From positions 1-64,000 of the forward strand of contig NZ_VXDB01000015.1 in assembly GCF_008711325.1 (NCBI RefSeq): a stretch of DNA of 64,000 bases. The letters run 5' to 3'. This document shows positions 35,790 to 44,521 of this stretch, piece after piece. The notes below the pieces were generated by a model. That model was not told the origin of the DNA and searched no databases. It worked only from the letters and a program-made list of their open reading frames with translations. This DNA comes from Roseibium sediminis. Lineage in GTDB: Bacteria > Pseudomonadota > Alphaproteobacteria > Rhizobiales > Stappiaceae. Made by a program: the position numbers and the translations under genes. Each line of letters begins with the position of its first letter. Position 1 is the first letter of the stretch.

Positions 35790-37991
35790 TCAGGCGTTGG
35801 CCCGCAGGGGTTCTGGAAGCATGTCGGGTTCGCCGACATGGTCCTGCGGATAGATGACTTCTTCCTCTTCCATTGCAGCGTCGTCGATCTCTTCTGCGCT
35901 GTGGTAGCGCTTGAGTTTGCCGTCGCTGGTGATCGGAGAACGCTGGAATTGCGACCTCTTTGCCTCATGGCTTGCAACGGTTCCCGGCTTGCCGAACAGG
36001 AAGCCCTGAACGAGGTGGCAACCAGCCGAACGCAATAGGATGACCTGCTCTTCTGTCTCCACACCTTCGGCGGTGATCTGAACGTCGAGGGAGTGGCCAA
36101 GGCCGATAATCGCAGTGACGACCGCATCAAGGCTCGGTTGCTCGCCAAGGTCCTGGATGAACGAGCGATCGATCTTGATCTTGTCGAAGGAGAAGCGGCT
36201 CAGATAGCTGAGGGACGAATAGCCTGTTCCGAAGTCGTCCATGGCTATGGAGACGCCCATGTCGTGGATGCGCTGAAGGGTTTCCACTACAGCGTCAGGG
36301 TTGGAAATCAGCAGGCTTTCCGTGATTTCGATTTCCAGTCTGGATGGCTCAAGCCCTGACATTTCGAGGGCTTTCTTGACCTTGACCTCGGTCTTGCCGG
36401 CCATGAATTGTGCGGGGGAGACGTTGACGGCGACCTTGAGAGATCGGTCAGGCCATCGGGCGGCTTCCATGCACGCGTGGTTGAGAACCCAGTCACCGAT
36501 TTCCTGAATGAGGCCTGTGTCTTCCGCAACAGGAATGAAGACTTCCGGTGAAATCGAACCCTTTGTCGGGTGCTCCCAACGGATCAGGGACTCGTAGCCC
36601 TTCAGCTGATTCTCCACGAGCGAATATTGTGGCTGGAACAACAGTTTGAACTGGTCGAACTTCAGCGCCTTGACGAGGTCAGCCTCGATTTCCTTGCGCT
36701 TGAGGGCGTCTGCGTCCATCTCGGGTGAATACCAGACAAAGGTGGAGCGTCCCGAGTGCTTTGCCTTGTAGAGCGCAAGGTCTGCACAATGCAAAAGACG
36801 GGATGCGCGCCAGCTGCCGTCACTTGCCCGGGCAATGCCGATGGACAGCGAAATCTTGATTTCCTTGCCGTCGATCACACAGGGCTGATCGGTCGCGGCA
36901 ATCATGTCGGCAGCCAGTTTCGTCAGGCGTGCAACATCGGAATAGGTGGTCACCATCACGGCGAATTCGTCGCCTGACAGGCGGGAAACCAGGTGGTCCT
37001 TGAAGTTCTCTCGCAGACGATCGGCGATGATCTGCAGGAAAATGTCACCGGTACCATGGCCATAGGTGTCGTTGATTTCCTTGAATTTGTCGACGTCGAT
37101 CAGCATTGCGGCCATGTTGCTGGCCTTTGCCTGCGCAAGCCGTAGCCCTTCGTTGAGCTTGGCGTTGTAGACGGCGCGGTTTGGCAAGCCGGTCAAGGTG
37201 TCATGGTGGGCCAGAAACTCCATGTCCCGGTTGACCTTCACCACATCCTTGTACCGATACCAGATGATCAGGATGGCAAACAGCACCGAGGCAGCGCACA
37301 AAACCCCGATCATGATGATGCCGATAAACGGCACGCTCCCGATCCTGTTGAGGAGAGACCTCTGGTCTGTAAGATAGACGAGACCGCCAGCATTGTGGCC
37401 TTCAGCATCAAGAACCGGTATGGAAATCAGGGCAAACGGCTTGATGCTGCTGGAGAAGTCGGTCTCGATTGTTACGAACGGTTTCCGCGCGTCGATAAGT
37501 CCTTCGTACGCTTGTTGGGTCGCAAGCGGAGAAACGTGGCGCGCGCTGAAACGGGCTTCGGCTTTCGGCAGCCGTTGCTGAATGGCCGCCAGCTTTTCAT
37601 CGACAGGGGCATTGGCGTCGAATGCCACGACATCCTTGATCAGGATACTATTGGTCCCGAAAATGGCCGTGATTGTTTTGGCTATTGATGCGTCGTGTCC
37701 CGTCAGGTCCTCGTCCGTCGAAACATCGTGCAGGTCATTTGAAGCACTCGATAGCCTCAGGCCGAATTGCCCCTCCGCTTCCGACTGTTCCGCCGGATCG
37801 GATTTTGCACTGGCTGCCCTAGCGAGATGTACGGGTGAGAGATTGGCGTTGACCGTTTGCTCCAGTCCGACACGGAAAAGAGAGTTCGAGATGTAGATGT
37901 TTGTGCCGATGACGCCCAGACCGAGCATGACCACCACAGACATGGCCACCAGGAAGTGGAGCACACTTTGCCGCTTTGTTGCTTCTTTCAT
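35790..37991 (-). CDS. Membrane-bound GGDEF/EAL protein for cyclic-di-GMP turnover
   Basis: The 733-residue protein has a membrane helix at the N-terminus (about 12-33), a periplasmic sensor region, a second helix (about 222-245), a GGDEF domain (about 260-420) and an EAL domain (about 435-690). The diguanylate-cyclase signature reads SGDEF (about residue 338). The EAL signature reads ESL (in GYESLIRWEHP, about 465); the later EITES, DDFGTGYSSLSYL and ITAEGVETEEQ motifs needed for metal binding and catalysis are intact. Either domain could be active or regulatory. It converges on arsH. Confidence 0.9.
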   Translation of the reverse strand: MKEATKRQSVLHFLVAMSVVVMLGLGVIGTNIYISNSLFRVGLEQTVNANLSPVHLARAASAKSDPAEQSEAEGQFGLRLSSASNDLHDVSTDEDLTGHDASIAKTITAIFGTNSILIKDVVAFDANAPVDEKLAAIQQRLPKAEARFSARHVSPLATQQAYEGLIDARKPFVTIETDFSSSIKPFALISIPVLDAEGHNAGGLVYLTDQRSLLNRIGSVPFIGIIMIGVLCAASVLFAILIIWYRYKDVVKVNRDMEFLAHHDTLTGLPNRAVYNAKLNEGLRLAQAKASNMAAMLIDVDKFKEINDTYGHGTGDIFLQIIADRLRENFKDHLVSRLSGDEFAVMVTTYSDVARLTKLAADMIAATDQPCVIDGKEIKISLSIGIARASDGSWRASRLLHCADLALYKAKHSGRSTFVWYSPEMDADALKRKEIEADLVKALKFDQFKLLFQPQYSLVENQLKGYESLIRWEHPTKGSISPEVFIPVAEDTGLIQEIGDWVLNHACMEAARWPDRSLKVAVNVSPAQFMAGKTEVKVKKALEMSGLEPSRLEIEITESLLISNPDAVVETLQRIHDMGVSIAMDDFGTGYSSLSYLSRFSFDKIKIDRSFIQDLGEQPSLDAVVTAIIGLGHSLDVQITAEGVETEEQVILLRSAGCHLVQGFLFGKPGTVASHEAKRSQFQRSPITSDGKLKRYHSAEEIDDAAMEEEEVIYPQDHVGEPDMLPEPLRANA

Positions 37992-38263
37992 CCCGGTACT
38001 CTGTACAAACGCCCTTGTTTAAAAACATAAACTGCATTGGTTTCTCGAAACTGAAGATTTGGCCAGTTTTACCGAGCCGCAGGTCAAAATTGCGGACCGG
38101 CAATGAACAAATATCCCCTGCCGGATCATCCATAATTGCAACTATGCTGGTGATTATGAGCTACAGTGGTTAAAACCATGTTTCTGTAGGTTCGAGATGG
38201 GCTTGTATCGGCAAAACCTTGTCCGAACCTTTATTTTACGTTGAAGAGTGTAAGGGAAATTTC

Positions 38264-38956
38264 GTGAGTGTCTGGACGAGCCTAGGGACTATCGTTGCGG
38301 CAATTGGTAGCGGTGGCGCCCAGATCATCGACAGACTGGTTCAGGTGGTCCTTACCCGCCCTGAAGGCACGAGTTCCGTCGGTTTTACAGTTGCGATGAT
38401 TGCCTTGTCCGCGAAGATGGCGAAGGCGGATGGCGTCGTCACCACCGACGAGATCATTGCCTTCCGAGAATTGTTCGATGTTCCCGAACGGGAAGAAAAG
38501 AACGTTGCCCGCCTCTTCAATCTGGCACAGCAGGATGTTGCCGGATTTGACGTCTATGCCAAGAAGCTGGCTGACCTGTTCCCTTATGATCGCAAGACAC
38601 TTCTCGATATTCTGGACGGCCTTTTTCATATCGCCAAGGCGGACGGTGTGCTCCACGATTCGGAACTTGTCTTTCTCTCACAGGTTGGCCGGGTCTTCGG
38701 GCTGGATGATCGCGAGTTCTCCCGCGTTCTTGCCCGCCATGGACGCGAAAAGGGCAATCCTTATGAAGTTCTCGGACTTGGGGCAGATGCGTCTAACGAA
38801 GAGTTGAAACGCCACTATCGCCGGGAAGTCATGGAGACACATCCTGACCGGATGATCGCGCGCGGGGTGCCGGAGGAGTTTGTCCGCATCGCCAATGACA
38901 GACTTGCGGCGTTGAATGCTGCCTGGTCCCAGATTGCCCTGGAGCGCGGAATATGA
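38264..38956 (+). CDS. TerB-like and J-domain protein (DjlA-like)
   Basis: The 230-residue protein has a TerB-like helical domain (about 35-150, with AKADGVVTTDEI and AKADGVLHDSEL as repeated acidic motifs) and a C-terminal J domain (about 165-228, with NPYEVLGLGADAS and the HPD triad in ETHPDRM), which should stimulate a DnaK-type chaperone. This order resembles DjlA but the first residues do not form a clear membrane anchor. GTG 38264, with AAGGGA about seven bases upstream, is preferred over TTG 38219. The ATGA overlap with the next gene shows translational coupling. Confidence 0.85.
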   Translation: MSVWTSLGTIVAAIGSGGAQIIDRLVQVVLTRPEGTSSVGFTVAMIALSAKMAKADGVVTTDEIIAFRELFDVPEREEKNVARLFNLAQQDVAGFDVYAKKLADLFPYDRKTLLDILDGLFHIAKADGVLHDSELVFLSQVGRVFGLDDREFSRVLARHGREKGNPYEVLGLGADASNEELKRHYRREVMETHPDRMIARGVPEEFVRIANDRLAALNAAWSQIALERGI

Positions 38957-39720
38957 GCGTGAAGACCGACACCGGAGTGCCCGCGCGCCTGCGTCCCTCG
39001 CCAAATCATGGTGAGCGACTGAACGGTGCTCCGATTGACATGCTGATCCTGCATTACACCGGGATGCCGACTGCCGAAGACGCCTTGAAGCGGCTTTGTG
39101 ATCCAAGAGCCGAGGTTTCAGCACATTATGTTGTCGATGAGGATGGCAGCATTGTGCAATGTGTTCCCGAAGCCCGGCGCGCTTGGCATGCAGGCAAGAG
39201 CTTCTGGAAAGGGGACCGCGACATCAATTCCCGCTCAATCGGAATTGAAATCGTCAATCCCGGTCATGAGCATGGGTATCGCGCATTTCCGGAGCCGCAG
39301 GTCGAGGCGGTCATGGATCTGTGCAAGGACATATGCCAGCGACATGGCATCAAACCCTGGCGGGTTCTGGCCCATTCGGATATCGCGCCGGAACGCAAGG
39401 AAGACCCGGGCGAGCTGTTTCCGTGGGCGAAATTGGCTGCCAGCGGGATCGGTCACTATGTGGAGCCTGCCCCGGTCCTGGCCGGTAACATCATGATGCA
39501 GGCAGGCGAGAGTGGTCAGCCGGTTGAAGCCCTGCAATCAATGCTCGCGCTTTACGGATATGATGTCGATGTGTCGGGCACCTTCGATGCTGCGACCCGA
39601 TATGCCGTGATCGCATTCCAGCGTCACTTCCGACCTGTGCTTGTCGACGGGATCGTTGACCAGTCAACCCTTGTGACGCTGCATCAGCTGCTTTCCGCTC
39701 TGCCCTCGCTGGATGATTGA
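38953..39720 (+). CDS. N-acetylmuramoyl-L-alanine amidase (AmiD type) with peptidoglycan-binding domain
   Basis: Amidase_2 enzymes cut the bond between muramic acid and the stem peptide. The 255-residue protein has an amidase domain (about 20-165) with zinc-ligand candidates in LILHYTGM, HSDIAPERKEDPG and the intermediate SAHYVVDEDG and IGIEIVN motifs. A PG_binding_1 domain follows (about 175-245; ALQSMLALYGYDVDVSGTFD). There is no signal peptide or lipobox, so it may act in the cytoplasm on anhydromuropeptides like AmpD. It overlaps the J-domain gene by four bases. Confidence 0.85.
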   Translation: MSVKTDTGVPARLRPSPNHGERLNGAPIDMLILHYTGMPTAEDALKRLCDPRAEVSAHYVVDEDGSIVQCVPEARRAWHAGKSFWKGDRDINSRSIGIEIVNPGHEHGYRAFPEPQVEAVMDLCKDICQRHGIKPWRVLAHSDIAPERKEDPGELFPWAKLAASGIGHYVEPAPVLAGNIMMQAGESGQPVEALQSMLALYGYDVDVSGTFDAATRYAVIAFQRHFRPVLVDGIVDQSTLVTLHQLLSALPSLDD

Positions 39721-39843
39721 GCACTTGTGCTTTTGATGCCGGGGAACACCTGAAAGGGCATTTGCGCCCTCAAGGATTTGTGTACGGATATTTCTCGATG
39801 GCCAGTTCACGTATTGCGAGAATCAGATTAGTTTTCCCCTCGC

Positions 39844-40047
39844 TCAGTCCTTTTTTCGGGCTGCCTCAGGTGCAAGATTTCTTTTGCCTGTATTTCGCCT
39901 GCTCTCTGCAGAGTTTTGCCGCAGTTCGGCCATGATTTCGTCAATATCTGCATGAATTGACAATAGACCCGCCGGTTTTTGCCCCGTTTCTTGTAAAAAT
40001 TTGAAATGTTTCGTGATTGATCCGGGCTGATTTTCGTCCCACTCCAT
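39844..40047 (-). CDS. Small hypothetical protein, 67 residues
   Basis: A minus-strand ORF from ATG 40047 encodes a hydrophilic peptide (MEWDENQPGSITKHF...; later DIDEIMAELRQN). AAGGA lies six bases before this ATG, while ATG 40053 abuts it. The sequence looks like a folded helix rather than noise, and the neighbouring gap lacks another gene. It overlaps the leader of the divergent transglycosylase gene. No family is recognised. Confidence 0.4.
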   Translation of the reverse strand: MEWDENQPGSITKHFKFLQETGQKPAGLLSIHADIDEIMAELRQNSAESRRNTGKRNLAPEAARKKD

Positions 40048-40107
40048 CGCCATTCCTTGCCGCCAATCAAATCAGGTTCGAAAAACGAAAAACAACAAGG
40101 GTCCGGC

Positions 40108-40785
40108 ATGCAATTGCTGACAGCAAAAAAACTCTCTGGAGCAGTCGGTCTGCTCGTGTGTCTTAATCTCGGCGGCGTTGGTATGGCGCAGGCTGAACTG
40201 GTTCGTCCGGAAGTGGCGAAGGCTTCCAGCGTTGAGAAGGACGATTCAAAGGTTGGCACCGTCCTTAATCCCGGAGCGCGTTCTGGCGATGTCATTCGCG
40301 TCGTAAATGTTGCAAGCGTTGCCGGCGAAAAATCCGAAACAGCTTCCAAGACCACTCCTCGCAAGACGGCTTCCGCAAAAGCGTCCTCCAGTCCGCGCGG
40401 TGGTGCCGGAAAGTCCAAGTATGCGTCCCTTATTCGTGCTGCTGCCCAAAAGCACGGTGTACCGGTTTCGATTGCCAAGGCCGTTGTTCAGGTGGAAAGC
40501 AACTTCAACTCCCGCGCTCGTGGCAGCGTCGGTGAGGTTGGCCTGATGCAGATCCGTCCGCAAACTGCGCGTGGCATGGGGTATCGCGGCTCCGTGAAGG
40601 CGCTCTATCATCCGGAAACAAATCTGGAATGGGGCATGCGCTATCTCGCAGGTGCCTACAAAAAGGCTGGCGGTGACGTCTGCGGTACGATCCTGCGCTA
40701 CAATGCCGGTCACTATGCCAAGCGGATGAACCCGGTCAGCCGGCGCTACTGCCAGCGGGTGAAGTCCATTATCGGCAGCAGCTGA
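40108..40785 (+). CDS. Lytic transglycosylase, SLT domain
   Basis: Such enzymes cleave peptidoglycan glycan strands with formation of 1,6-anhydromuramic ends. The 225-residue exported protein has a signal peptide (about 1-30, ending AQA-E), a Ser/Lys-rich linker and a C-terminal SLT domain (about 110-220). Catalytic Glu130 is in VQVESNFNSRARG, followed by GEVGLMQIRPQTA and NLEWGMRYL. ATG 40108 follows CAAGGGTCCGGC. Single-copy exported SLT proteins of this size act in wall turnover or in secretion assembly; no secretion genes are near. Confidence 0.9.
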   Translation: MQLLTAKKLSGAVGLLVCLNLGGVGMAQAELVRPEVAKASSVEKDDSKVGTVLNPGARSGDVIRVVNVASVAGEKSETASKTTPRKTASAKASSSPRGGAGKSKYASLIRAAAQKHGVPVSIAKAVVQVESNFNSRARGSVGEVGLMQIRPQTARGMGYRGSVKALYHPETNLEWGMRYLAGAYKKAGGDVCGTILRYNAGHYAKRMNPVSRRYCQRVKSIIGSS

Positions 40786-40817
40786 TCCAATATCCGAGTT
40801 GCAAAATGCGATTCTTG

Positions 40818-40849
40818 AGGCCTGCGGAGAGCACTCCGCAGGCCTTTTT
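40818..40849 (+). terminator. Intrinsic terminator after the lytic transglycosylase gene
   Basis: AGGCCTGCGGAG (40818-40829) pairs with CTCCGCAGGCCT (40834-40845) around AGCA, followed by TTTT to 40849. Confidence 0.9.
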
Positions 40850-41281
40850 GTTTACGCCTTTTTTCTGGAAGCCCCCAGAGGGATGTTTTTTTGAGGCAAT
40901 TTGCAAAATCTGAATGATTGCAGGAATTTACACGACCATTGTCAAAATACGCGAATTGCGCAGGACCAGAGTCATTTTGTATCAATGAGCCGGGCGCGGA
41001 ATGGTTAGCGGAATGTCGGCATTCTGACGTAGCGTTTGCAGGGGTGTGCTGCGGTGCGTCGGCGGACGGTGTAAGGGCTTTTGTTCTGCGGCGATATTTG
41101 GCTCGCCATATTGTTCATTGTAATAAATCTCGTTTTTATAAGTATAAGTGTCAGTAATTTCCCAAAATACGGCTCTTTTTGTTTTTTTCCATTTTAAATT
41201 TTTGTTAGGGTTAACAGAACATCTTCGCTTCAGCCGCTCAGAAGGAGTGGAATTGATTGCAGCCCTAGGAAAGGGAACGAG
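40850..41281. other. Flagellin upstream region
   Basis: No gene is seen between the terminator and the flagellin start. From about 41100 the DNA becomes AT-rich (around TTGTTCATTGTAATAAATC), and a purine-rich AAGGGAACGAG lies directly before ATG 41282. In related bacteria the flagellin leader mRNA is bound by FlbT; a long leader here would fit, but the promoter was not identified. Confidence 0.45.
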
Positions 41282-42790
41282 ATGAACTCCAATATTACTT
41301 TGTCAGCTGCCGTGCGGCAGAACCTTTTAACTCTTCAGTCCACCGCAGATCTGATGTCCGGTGTCCAGAACAAGCTGGCGACCGGTCTGAAGGTCAATTC
41401 CGCTCTCGACAATCCGAATTCGTTCTTTACCGCGTCCGGCCTCAACAGCCGCGCCCGGGATCTGGGTACCCTTCTTGATGACATGGGCCAGTCGCTCCAG
41501 ACCATCAAGGCAGCCGACAAGGGGATCCAGACCATCACCAATCTGGTGGAAGCAGCCAAGGCGAAGGCCAATCAGGCCCTGCAGACCCAGAGTCAGTTCG
41601 AGCGGAAGAACTACGCCGAGCAGTATAATGGACTGCTTGAGCAGATTGAGGACGTTGCAAAGGATTCTTCCTACAAGGGCAAGAACCTTCTGGCGGGCGA
41701 CGGCAACAACCTGACGACCATCTTCAACGAGGATTCCACATCCAAGCTGACCATCGAGGCGGTTGATTATACCGACACCACCCTTGAGAACGGTCTGAAC
41801 CTCAATGACCTTGCTGAAGGTGAAGGGGCTGCCACGTCCTTCCAGATCCAGGGCGGCGCGGAAACCCTGAGCCTCAAGGATTCTGATGGTCAGGCGCTGA
41901 ACTCCGCGTCCAAGCTGTCCGACTTCACCGGCATTGCCGTTGGTGATGTGATCCAGCTGTTCAACGATGCAACCACCGGCTCCGTTGTCGGCGGCGTGTC
42001 CCTGACGGTCACGGCGGGAACCACCGTGCAGGACCTGATCACCGAACTGGAATCGGCTCCGGGCGTTCGCACCGAGTTCGACCAGACCACCGGTGACCTG
42101 AAGATCATTTCCAATAACACTGCAGATCTTCGCAATAACGGCGCAAGTGGCGGCAATACCGGCGATCTGGCAGCGATCACCGCCGTACAGGCAACGGCAA
42201 GCTCGGCGCTCCTGTCGAACACCGCAGGCTTCAAGGTCGGGGATACGCTGACCCTCACTGACGGCAACAACTTCGAACTGGGCTCGCTTGAAATCGAGGC
42301 GGACACGACGATCAACGACCTCGTTGATTTCATGGACGACTTCAACGGTGTCAGCGCGAATTACAATTCCACGACAGGTCGTATCGGGCTGGAAAGTGAC
42401 ACGGACCTGACGCTGACGAGTGATAACAACGATTTCAATGCGTTTGACTTTGCCGCCGATGCCGATGGTGTCACGATCAGCGCCCTGTCGGACAGTGGCT
42501 TTGCGTCTGACAATGACATCAACCGTGTCGTTGATCGACTGAACACGGCGCTGACCAATCTGCGGTCCCAGGCATCCGAGTTCGGTACCAATCTCTCGAC
42601 CGTGGAAATCCGTCAGGAATATACAAAGTCCATGATCAACACCCTGCAGGAAGGTGCCGGCAAACTGACGCTTGCAGACACCAATGAGGAAGGTGCGAAC
42701 CTTCTGGCCCTGCAGACACGTCAGCAGCTGGCTTCCACGTCGCTGTCCTTTGCTTCCCAGGCCGACCAGACGGTGCTTTCACTGTTCTAA
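41282..42790 (+). CDS. Flagellin
   Basis: Flagellin is exported through the flagellar apparatus and builds the filament. The 502-residue protein has the conserved N-terminal helices (about 1-140; SGVQNKLATGLKVNSALDNP and LQTIKAADKGIQTI) and C-terminal helices (about 405-502, ending QADQTVLSLF). The middle has two tandem copies of a hook-IN-like unit, with VGDVIQL...TTVQDLITELE and VGDTLTL...TTINDLVDFMD as matching parts. It lacks a signal peptide, as expected. No other flagellar gene is adjacent. Confidence 0.9.
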   Translation: MNSNITLSAAVRQNLLTLQSTADLMSGVQNKLATGLKVNSALDNPNSFFTASGLNSRARDLGTLLDDMGQSLQTIKAADKGIQTITNLVEAAKAKANQALQTQSQFERKNYAEQYNGLLEQIEDVAKDSSYKGKNLLAGDGNNLTTIFNEDSTSKLTIEAVDYTDTTLENGLNLNDLAEGEGAATSFQIQGGAETLSLKDSDGQALNSASKLSDFTGIAVGDVIQLFNDATTGSVVGGVSLTVTAGTTVQDLITELESAPGVRTEFDQTTGDLKIISNNTADLRNNGASGGNTGDLAAITAVQATASSALLSNTAGFKVGDTLTLTDGNNFELGSLEIEADTTINDLVDFMDDFNGVSANYNSTTGRIGLESDTDLTLTSDNNDFNAFDFAADADGVTISALSDSGFASDNDINRVVDRLNTALTNLRSQASEFGTNLSTVEIRQEYTKSMINTLQEGAGKLTLADTNEEGANLLALQTRQQLASTSLSFASQADQTVLSLF

Positions 42791-42824
42791 TCGGGTTCCT
42801 GAAACCAGGTATGTCTCGCGTAGG

Positions 42825-42847
42825 CGGCGTGCTTCGGCACGCCGTTT
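42825..42847 (+). terminator. Terminator after flagellin
   Basis: CGGCGTGC and GCACGCCG form an 8-bp stem with a TTCG tetraloop, followed by TTT. It lies 35 bp after the flagellin stop. Confidence 0.7.
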
Positions 42848-42977
42848 CGCGTTTATGGGGGCGTCTCTCTTTTCGCCGTGGACATCCGGTGCCATGTCCG
42901 GCCTTGTTCTTTCCTGAAAAATATGGGCGACTTTCCCTGTCACCTTTTGTGGGCGATCTGGGAGGATTGGGGCCCTC

Positions 42978-44507
42978 ATGAACATGGTTGAATGGCTGCA
43001 TCGCGCAGCGAATCTTTATCCGGCGAACCCTGCCGTCCTGTCAGGCACCAATGTGCTGGCGACATATAGGGAATTCAGGGAGAGAGCCTGCAAACTGGCC
43101 TCTGGTTTGAAGAGCCGGTATGCCATTCTCCCCGGAGACCGGGTCGCGCTTTTTCTCTCCAATCACCCGTCTTATCTCGAAATTCTCTATGCCGTCTGGC
43201 AACTCGGCGCCGTGGTTGTGCCGATCAACTACAAACTTCATGCCCGCGAAGCAGGTTATATTCTTCAAGACTCCGCCGCCCGGCTGGTGTTTGTCGGTGA
43301 TCCGGATACCTTCAGCAATCATGAGGACGCCGTGCCGGAAGGCGTGGCAGTTATCGCTGTCGGGTCTTCGGACTATGGCGATCTTTCGGGCTGCTCTGCC
43401 GGCTCGATGGATGCCGTTTCCCGATCGGCGGACGATCTTGCCTGGCTTTTTTACACCTCCGGAACAACGGGGCGCCCCAAGGGGGTGATGATCAGCCACG
43501 GCAACATTCAGGCCATGTCGCTTAGTTATTTTGCAGATGTCGATCAGGTGGGAAGCGAGGATACGATCCTTTATGCGGCGCCCATGTCTCATGGTGCCGG
43601 GCTCTATAACTTCATGCATGTGCTGAAGGGCGCAGCCCACTGCATTTCTGAAAGTGGCGGGTTTGATCCGGCTGAAATCCTTGCGCTTTCCAAAGAGTTT
43701 GGCAGCGTTCACATGTTCGCCGCGCCCACCATGGTCAAGCGCCTCGTCGAGGAGGCAAGACGACAAGGGAGTAAGGGCGAGGGCATTCGGACTGTCGTTT
43801 ACGGTGGGGCCCCGATGTATGTGGCCGATATTCTGGAGGCGACCGAAGTGATGGGCTCCCGTTTTGTTCAGATATACGGGCAGGGCGAATGTCCCATGTG
43901 CATCACGTCGCTGACCCGCGAACTTGTAATGGATCGCTCGCACAAGAACTGGAAGCAGCGTCTTGGATCTGTCGGTCGGGCGCAGTCCTGCGTCGAGGTT
44001 CGGATTGTTGGTGAGGATGGCGCAGTTTGCCGCCCCGGCGAGCCGGGAGAAATCACGGTCAAGGGCCCTGCGGTGATGCTGGGCTATTGGCAGAACCCGG
44101 ACGCAACCGCCAGCTCCATTCGTGAAGGTTGGCTCTATACCGGCGATGTCGGTCATCTGGATGAGGACGGGTTTCTCACCCTGACGGACCGCTCGAAGGA
44201 CGTGATCATTTCCGGCGGCACCAACATTTATCCGCGCGAGGTGGAAGAGGTTCTTCTTCAGCTGGATTGCGTGAGCGAGGTCTCTGTCGTCGGGCAACCG
44301 GATGCCGAGTGGGGAGAGGTGATTGTCGCCTTCGTCGTCTGTGCAAAGGGGCGGGCGGCATTACCAGAAGACCTTGATCGACATTGCCTTGACAACATGG
44401 CCCGCTTCAAGCGGCCCAAGCGGTATGTCCTTTTGAAGGAACTGCCAAAGAACAGTTATGGCAAGGTCTTGAAGACCGAGCTGCGCAAGCAACTGGAAGA
44501 AAACTGA
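42978..44507 (+). CDS. Long-chain acyl-CoA synthetase-like AMP-binding ligase
   Basis: The 509-residue cytoplasmic ligase adenylates a carboxylic acid and transfers it to CoA. YTSGTTGRPKGVM (about residue 157) is the AMP-binding P-loop, YGQGECP corresponds to motif A5, YTGDVGHLDEDGFL (about 390) to A7, and DRSKDVIISGGTNIYP to A8. KNSYGKVLK near the C-terminus carries the catalytic lysine. The acyl specificity is not clear. It lies 14 bp before the SDR gene and is probably co-transcribed with it. Confidence 0.85.
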   Translation: MNMVEWLHRAANLYPANPAVLSGTNVLATYREFRERACKLASGLKSRYAILPGDRVALFLSNHPSYLEILYAVWQLGAVVVPINYKLHAREAGYILQDSAARLVFVGDPDTFSNHEDAVPEGVAVIAVGSSDYGDLSGCSAGSMDAVSRSADDLAWLFYTSGTTGRPKGVMISHGNIQAMSLSYFADVDQVGSEDTILYAAPMSHGAGLYNFMHVLKGAAHCISESGGFDPAEILALSKEFGSVHMFAAPTMVKRLVEEARRQGSKGEGIRTVVYGGAPMYVADILEATEVMGSRFVQIYGQGECPMCITSLTRELVMDRSHKNWKQRLGSVGRAQSCVEVRIVGEDGAVCRPGEPGEITVKGPAVMLGYWQNPDATASSIREGWLYTGDVGHLDEDGFLTLTDRSKDVIISGGTNIYPREVEEVLLQLDCVSEVSVVGQPDAEWGEVIVAFVVCAKGRAALPEDLDRHCLDNMARFKRPKRYVLLKELPKNSYGKVLKTELRKQLEEN

Positions 44508-44521
44508 AAAGGGAGCCTGTC

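Noticed and set aside
39740-39790. GGGC/GCCC hairpin after the amidase gene as a terminator
   Set aside because: The stem is four to five pairs only and is not followed by T residues.
40918-41157. 79-residue ORF upstream of flagellin
   Set aside because: It has no ribosome binding site and its frame runs through the AT-rich flagellin promoter region.
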